In this document: positions 57,800 through 64,000 of the stretch, one piece after another
Layout: each line of letters opens with the position of its first letter
Position numbering within the stretch: the stretch's first letter is position 1
Translations under genes and position numbers: made by a program
Source: Tolypeutes matacus
Taxonomy: Eukaryota > Chordata > Mammalia > Cingulata > Chlamyphoridae
Assembly (NCBI GenBank): GCA_026826555.1
Contig: JAKSZT010054215.1
Coordinates: 24,715,368 to 24,779,367, forward strand
Length of the DNA stretch: 64,000 nt
Direction: 5' to 3'
The notes under the pieces: model-generated
The model's input: only the letters and a program-made list of their open reading frames with translations
Told to the model about the DNA's origin: nothing
Database searches by the model: none

Positions 57800-60400
57800 G
57801 GTGGCAGGCTTGGGTTGGACTATCTATGGAACTAGGGGGAGGGGTAGAGGAAGGAGCAGGTGAACTCTGGGAATTTGCAGGTCTGTGGTTAAAACTACAA
57901 TAGAGGGAATGTTCTTTTGGCAAATATGGCAGGGGAGGATTACTGATGTAGGGCATCAGGGGTGGGGGGATATGTGGGATAGGGCACACCTGGAGCATGC
58001 CTCTATGGAATATAAAAGTATTCATCATGTCATAGTGTGTTATCTCAGTGGGTGAAGATCCACACAATAAACAAGAAAATATAAAACTCCCATCCTGGGG
58101 AGTCCTGCTATGTTCTCAGTCAGAGGGGCAAGAATTTCTTGAGAACATAGGCAATGCTTAATAAAAATATGTTAAGCCCTCAATATTATTGCATGTAACC
58201 ATGAACCTTATTCTTCAAAAATTGAAACTTAGTGGTTACCATAGGTTCCAAGAGGAGGGGAAGGGAAGCATGGAATAGATAGAACATAAGGCATTTTTAG
58301 GGCATTGGAATTGTTCTGCATAATCTTGCAATAATGGATACAAGCCATTTTAAATTTTGTCATAATCTATAAACGTGTACAGTACAAAATGTAAACCATA
58401 ATGTAAACCACTGGCCATGGTTAGTAGCAATCCGTCAATATTTGTTCTTCACTTGTAACATGTGAACCAGCCACATGTAAAATGTTATTAATAGGGGAGA
58501 GTGGAAGAGAGGGAGGGCATTGGGTATATGGGAATCCCCCATATTTTCTTTGTGACTTTTTTGTAAACTAAAGCTTCTTTGAAAATGAAGTGAAAAAAAA
58601 TGAGACACTGGAGGAACATACAGAACAAATCGTCACTGTACATAAAAGGTAATAGATCTCACAATGATGAAAGACACAATGAAAAAATATTTTTAATATT
58701 TTTTAATTTTTTATTTCACTTGTTTTTATACTTTTATTTTACTATTAATTTTATTTGGTTATTTTTTTTTTTTTTGGCTTTGTTTTTGGGGAGGTTTTGG
58801 ATCACGGAAAGATCACAACTGTGGCAGGAGAGGATCACTGGTGTGGGGTGTCTGTAATGGGGGGATGTGTGGGGAGGGGTGCACCTGGAGCATGCCTCTA
58901 AGGCATATGAATATGTTCAAGTGTTCATGGGGCATTGCCTCAGTGGGTGCAGACCCACACAATAACCAAAAGAATATTGAATTCCCATCCTGGGGAGTCT
59001 TGCTACAATCTCTAATAGAGTGGCAAGATTCCCCCAAGTACATGGGCACTAGTAAAGGAGGACAGACCATTACACCAGACCCTTGATATTGATAATTGTA
59101 CTTAGGAACTTTTTCTTGTAAAATTGAAACTTAGACTAGTATTATATATTGCCTAAGAGTTACTCTTGAAAGCCTCCTTGTTGCTCAAATGTGCTATTGC
59201 TCTCTAAGCCAAACTCAGCATGCAAACTCACTCACTACCTTCCCCCTGGCATGGGACATGACTCCCAGGGATGAGCCTCCCTGGCACCAAGGGATTATTA
59301 CCAAGCACTGACTAGCAATGTATCTGGAAAAAGACCTTGACCGAAAGGTGGAAATATTAAATACAAATGAGTTTTTATGGCTAAGAGATTTCAAAGTGAG
59401 TCGGGAGATCATTCCAGAAGTTACGCTTATGCACATCTCAGCAGGAGCTCATTGAGTGCCACAGTAAACAGTACTTCAAACAGAGGGTCTCCTGAGGGCT
59501 CTAGAGACATCTAGACAGTATAAGCAGGGCAGACAATCTCAGGAACTCAGCACCCTGTCAGCGGGCTTTACTTTGGAACTTATGCTTCCCAATGTAACAG
59601 AGTTAGACTCATTTACAATTTCCCTATACATGGCTCTTCTGCTCCTTTTATTTGAATCTATAATTAGCACTGTACTTGCTAAATGTATGTCCCAGAGACT
59701 TAAATTTTCAGTCTGTTCTTATGCCGGTTGAGCACTGAATCTCAGCAGAGTTGCAACACCTACTCTCCAATTCATTTGACTTACCCGTGACTATTAACAA
59801 AAGGATGATGATAGACAACATCCATCCCAAAAAACAGAGTATCTACAACTGCAAGCAAGACAGTTCCATCCATCTGCCCATGGGATCTAAGCCCCCTCCT
59901 AATCAGAAACAGAGTAGCCATCACCATACCAAAATCCTCAAGACTGGGAAATGAACAATGGACTAAAGTAGACATTATTATTCTATTATAAATTTATTAT
60001 TGTTCTAGCAACGGAAGAACTTGTATCATTGGTATAAAGGCAGTAGTCACCAGAGATTCTGAAGGGAGAGAGAGGGAAGAATAGATGTAACATGGGGACA
60101 TTGGAATTGTCCTGCCTGACATTGCAATGACAGATACAGGCCATTATACATTTTGTCAAAATCTATAAAATTGTGTGGGGCAAAGCGTAAACTATAATGT
60201 AAGCTATAGTCCATGGTTAGTAGCAATGCTTCAATATGTGTTCATCAATTGTAACAAATGTACCACACTAATGAAAGATGTTAGTGTGGAAAAGTTTGGG
60301 AGGGGGAGGAGGTGAGGTATATGGGAATCTTCTATATTTTTTATGTGACATTTATGTAATCTAAAGCTTCTTTAAAAATAGAATATATTTAAATAAAGAA
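57800..60400 (+). mobile_element. Second copy of the noncoding L1-3'-end retro-unit
   Basis: The order is: a B-start-like block (57905-58140), module A (about 58190-58600), the same linker ('gagacactgg...cgtcactgtacat') and module B (about 58800-60400) ending 'taatctaaagcttctttaaa' and A-rich DNA. The B-start block occurs twice (57905-58140 and 58810-59040), so this copy extends further 5' than the one at 29551-31859. G-rich tracts lie at about 58497-58525 and 60296-60320. No ORF is conserved between the two copies. Confidence 0.8.
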
Positions 60401-60685
60401 AGAAAAAGAAATAGATGTTATAATGGAATAAAATACATTAATGTAAAATAAAAGAATGATGGTGCATGGCTTATTGAAATAAAATGTGGGGATTTGTGGT
60501 TCACAGGATTCCCTACACAAGGAATTTATTGTTATTCCTACCCCCCTCTTCATAGTTGAGTGGCCAACCCACTTCAAAGGAGGGAGCTCCTGCTTCCTGT
60601 CCCTGTCCTTTCCTTTCTGTTCTTAGCCATTCAGAAAAATGCTCAGCACAGCGACCACTACTGCAGCTGGATACCAAGGGGTATA
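60401..60685. other. Non-coding stretch, unassigned
   Basis: Nothing was recognised. Confidence 0.4.
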
Positions 60686-60689
60686 CATG

Positions 60690-61145
60690 GCCTATTGCTG
60701 TTGTAACAAATTACCACAAACTAAGTGGTGTAAAACAATACACTTTTATTATCTTTTGGTAATAAATCAGTCTCACTGGGCTAAAATTGAGGTGTCAGCA
60801 GGTCTGTGTTCCTTCTGGAGGCTCTAGGGGAAAGCCCATTTCCTTGCCCTTTTCAGCTTCTTGCAGCCACCTGCTTGCCTTGGCTCATGACCCATTCCTC
60901 ACTTCAGCCTCTTGCTTCCGTTGTCCTATCCCCTAACACTGACTCTGGTCCTCCTGCTCCCTCTTACGAGGAATTTGTGATTACAGTGGGTCCACCCAGA
61001 TAATCCAAGATAATCTCCCTATTTCGAGATCCTTAACTCAATCACATCAGCAAAGCTCCTTTTGCCATGTAAGCTCACAGATTCACAGATACCAGGGATT
61101 AGGACATGGACATTTTGAGGAGGCCATTATTAAGTCTACCACACA
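60690..61145 (-). mobile_element. MLT1 LTR (MaLR), antisense
   Basis: The plus strand reads as a reverse-complement MLT1: 'ctgttgtaacaaattaccac', 'ctcactgggctaaaattgag', 'gggtccacccagataatcca', 'attaggacatggacattttg'. The ORFs of 60-70 codons in it are incidental. Confidence 0.8.
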
Positions 61146-61329
61146 TGGTCAGTAAGCATTCACTACCTGAAAGGAAAGAAGGCTTATTAAATTTATCAGG
61201 GATTGAAGAGAACATGTTTCTAGTCTGATCATTGACAAAGCAAGATCACCACTACTGCAGTTCCTCTGCATATTCCCATAGCATCCTGGCTTAACTTCTA
61301 GCCCAGTATTTATCACCCACACTGAAATG
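61146..61329. other. Non-coding spacer
   Basis: Nothing was recognised. Confidence 0.4.
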
Positions 61330-61440
61330 GTCACTTCATCCTATTGTACTTTCCTTTGAATTCCCAGCATTTAGCACAGTGCTGGGCACGTAGGATAATA
61401 TCCAGTAAAGTGTTTGTGGAATAAAATGAATGATATTAGA
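61330..61440 (+). repeat. L2 3' end
   Basis: 'cccagcatttagcacagtgc' and 'tgggcacgtaggataatatc' are the L2 terminus. Confidence 0.8.
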
Positions 61441-61980
61441 AATATTTCTTATTAAAAGATAATGTTTAGCATAGTGCCTTGAAAATATTATTGTTCAATT
61501 AATGTTTGCCTATTAATTTGGTGAACCAGAAAGATTGAGGCTTCTTTGAGGACAGAAAAATCCTATTTATTTAGAGCTCATCAATAGTTACTCACTGGTC
61601 CCTCAATACTTACAATGCATTGCCCTTTTTTAAAATTCATTATACAATCATCTACAACCAACCCAAAAGTATTCAAAAAAGTGTCTATTGTCTTTGTAAA
61701 ATAGAATTAAGAGGTTTAGTAAGTATTTAAATAAGATTGAGAACCTACTAAAAATAATGAGACACATTAGTATGAATTATACTGAATAGCCATTTGTCAA
61801 AGATTCCCACCTTTGGAACTTTAGCTAAATAACCAAACCAGAGAAACCTAAACAAACTGACATTAAATGGAGCTAGGCAATAAGAATTTGACCTATATCA
61901 GTTCCTAGGGATTAAATAATCATTTATGTGCCTCATACTGAGCCCGAGTGATAGTTAACAAGCATCTCCTCACAGAAGCC
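61441..61980. other. Non-coding stretch, unassigned
   Basis: Nothing was recognised. Confidence 0.4.
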
Positions 61981-61995
61981 AGTGGCATCATTTTA

Positions 61996-62178
61996 TTTTT
62001 TTATTTTTTTATTTTTTTATTTTTTAAAGATTTTATTTATTCATTTATCCCCCCCTTGCTGCTTGTGCTCGCTGGGTCAGCTAACCACGCCGTGCAGGCG
62101 GGCTTGCCTTCACCAGGAGGCCCCGGGAACCGAACCCGGGGCCTCCCATATGGTAAACGGGAGCCCCACTGATTGAGA
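61996..62178 (-). mobile_element. tRNA-derived SINE (DAS-type), antisense
   Basis: This is the reverse complement of the SINE at 53221-53400, lacking the first 15 or so bases of the head. A perfect 15-bp duplication, AGTGGCATCATTTTA, lies at 61981-61995 and 62179-62193. The T-rich start (61996-62025) is the antisense A-tail. ORFs at 61948-62231 are SINE sequence. Confidence 0.95.
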
Positions 62179-62439
62179 AGTGGCATCATTTTAAAGCACA
62201 AAGCTTTATAAAACCCAACTTCATATTTCACTGGGAATGAAATCTACAAACACTCAGGGTAATGTGGCTGCTGCCTCCTTTGCAAACCCCTCTCTTCTCA
62301 CTTGATAGCTCCGACCACACAAGCCCTGTGTCAGGACCCTGATTATACCAAGCTTTGTCTTCTTGTTCCTTGTGTCTGCAAAACTCCTCCTCAGCCTTCA
62401 GCAGTGGCTTCTTTTCATCCTCCTGGTCTCAAATGAAAT

Positions 62440-62540
62440 AGTTAGTTTTTTAAAGGGTCCTTCCCTGATCATCCTATCTAAAGAAAAGCCCCTCCCCCTC
62501 CACCATTAGTCTTTGTCACAGCACCTTGCTTATTTCCTTC
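62440..62540 (+). repeat. L2 3' region
   Basis: 'aagggtccttccctgatcat' and 'ttccttcatagcacttacta' match L2. Confidence 0.7.
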
Positions 62541-62544
62541 ATAG

Positions 62545-62740
62545 CACTTACTATAATAGCTACCATTCAGTAGACACTTTATAAACGCTGCAAGTCTAGT
62601 ACGGGTCTAAGTGCTTCCATCCTGTCAACAACCAGATGAAACCCGATGATGAGCACCATTTTACAGACGGCCGAGAAGACACTCACATTCGCAAAGACAG
62701 TAAGGCTTTGCACCCTCAGGCAAACTGGCTCCACCGTGCT
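62545..62740 (-). repeat. MIR SINE
   Basis: 'gctaccattcagtagacact', 'accattttacagacggccga' and 'cgcaaagacagtaaggc' in antisense MIR order. Confidence 0.65.
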
Positions 62741-62759
62741 TTTTCCCACCATGTTACAG

Positions 62760-62920
62760 GTGGAGCTGCGTGTTCATTTGTATTTTCTGCCCGCCTCACC
62801 AGAATGCAATCTCTCTGGGCCGAGGACTTTGCCTCTCCTGACCATGAGCTTACACCTGACACTTAGCACAGGGCCCGGCTCACAGAAGGGGCTCTGCTCA
62901 GAAAGTGTTTAACAGATGAG
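62760..62920 (+). repeat. L2 3' end
   Basis: 'caccagaatgcaatctctct', 'ctgacacttagcacagggcc' and 'ggctcacagaaggggctctg' match the L2 terminus. Confidence 0.75.
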
Positions 62921-64000
62921 GGGGTGGAGGAACGGTGGGCATCACCCCAGAACCATTGGTGCTGACAGCATAAATGGAAAAGGACATGATGACAGGCACT
63001 TGGGAAGGAGTACCAGATTTAGAGGCCAATTTATGAGGGTCCCCAAGCAGAGCTGAGAGATAAAGTGTGTAGCGTGGTTTTTAGTAAGAGAGGATGCCAT
63101 TCTGCCTTACTTTTCTCTCCTTCTCTCAGCATCATCACTTGAAAAAGAAGAGGCTTTTCCTTTTTATTAGGAGATATTAATAAGGTGAGGGATGGCAGGA
63201 GGAAAAGTCTGCCCTAACAGGTCTCTTTCTCTTCCCCACCTGACCCTGAAGCGTTTCCGTGGGTGCTTCGGCATCATATCAGAAAGGCCTGGCTCACCTG
63301 AAGCTCTGGGAGAAGGTCCCTCTAAAGCATAAAATGAGAGGAAAGGGAAAACAGAAAGAAGAGGGGCTCAGCATCCCTGAGTCTGGGGAGAGCAGAGATG
63401 AAGTCAGCCTTCTCAGGCTTGGAGGGAAAAGCCTAGGCACCTGGGGAGAGTCTGGGCTGGATCGGAGATGTCTTGTGTCTGCTGGCAGAGGTTCCCCTGC
63501 CCTCTGCCAACCACCCAGAGGAGATGGTATGCCTCGCAGCAGCCAAACAACTCCGGGAAACAAGCCGCATCCTCAACCATGGCACACCGCTTAAGGAAGG
63601 CAGCCCAGCCACACCCACAACCGCACATCTCATGCTGTGCTCTGGAGGACATTCTTGGGGAGTCAGCAGAGAGAAGCCTCCCATGCCTGCACCTCGAGAG
63701 AAGACTGAGTGGCGCAATGTAGCATCCACATAACCAATCAAACAAGCATTTTCGGGTAACGATGTTAAGCCAAGCTGGTGATAGTGACAGAAGTTTTTAT
63801 TTAAAAAAAGAAGACTGGAAATTTCAGCCCTAGCAACCAGCTGGATGTCAATAAATAAATGTCAATAGACTAGATGAAGTCATGGAAAGCAATTAAGTGA
63901 TATGTGGCAAATCCTTCAAAATCTTGTAATTGGTTGTCATAAATTTATGTATGGTGAGATTTGTTTTCTCTTGCTAGATCACATTTTATTTCCCTACTGA
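62921..64000. other. GC-richer non-coding end of the window
   Basis: 63250-63740 is richer in GC and open in several frames on both strands at once, a common result of base composition. No splice-bounded exon, start context or domain supports a gene, but an exon cannot be excluded. Confidence 0.35.

Noticed and set aside
57777..58067. Proline-rich minus-strand ORF
   Set aside because: It is the complement of G-rich L1 3'-end modules; related ORFs in other copies are broken.
1..64000. CRISPR arrays, operons, phage or plasmid features
   Set aside because: No spaced direct-repeat arrays, ribosome-binding-site-led gene runs or bacterial genes. The sequence is mammalian throughout.

Overview
The window is nuclear DNA from a placental mammal, most likely a xenarthran (armadillo, sloth or anteater). 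The evidence is the repeats: tRNA-derived SINEs of the armadillo DAS type (best copy 53221-53400), many copies of one lineage-type L1 3' end, and older eutherian repeats (Tigger, MLT1, MER5A, MIR, L2). The sequence is AT-rich, intron-bearing and dominated by decayed transposons. Nothing bacterial, plasmid-like or CRISPR-like was seen.

Host gene. Only one host protein-coding gene can be supported. It is a three-exon, minus-strand gene (CDS 48382 down to 45006) for a 155-residue single-pass membrane protein that resembles dynactin-associated protein (DYNAP). All exon joins are phase 0 with GT/AG borders, and an in-frame stop lies seven codons before the ATG.

Layout. 0-3 kb: L1 pieces in both orientations. 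5.5-8.2 kb: a nearly complete Tigger DNA transposon with TA target duplications, split by an L1 3' end with its own 14-bp duplication. 9-16 kb: MIRs, L1 ends and a short SINE. 16.6-18.1 kb: a MaLR-like LTR carrying an inverted copy of a segment found about 1 kb upstream. 18-24 kb: L2, other old repeats and unassigned DNA. 24.04-26.58 kb: an ERV-L provirus remnant with target duplications, a tRNA-Leu-type primer site, a gag remnant fused by deletion to an integrase/dUTPase remnant, and a 3' LTR lacking its front part. 29.4-32.6 kb: an old L1 split by a 2.3-kb noncoding retrotransposed unit; a unit with the same module order recurs at 57.8-60.4 kb. 33-44 kb: mostly unassigned DNA with MLT1, MER5A, L2, MIR and a pair of SINEs inside one target duplication. 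45.0-48.4 kb: the DYNAP-like gene. 49.6-53.2 kb: a long decayed L1. 53-64 kb: SINEs, MIR, L2, MLT1 and L1 ends.

How it works together. The mobile elements give a relative timeline: Tigger and MIR/L2 are oldest, then MLT1 and old L1, then the lineage-type L1 ends, the ERV-L copy and the SINEs. No undescribed multi-gene system was found. The most useful leads are the ERV-L remnant, the inverted duplication at 16.7/17.7 kb, the SINE pair at 38.3 kb, the 2.3-kb noncoding retro-unit and the short DYNAP-like gene.
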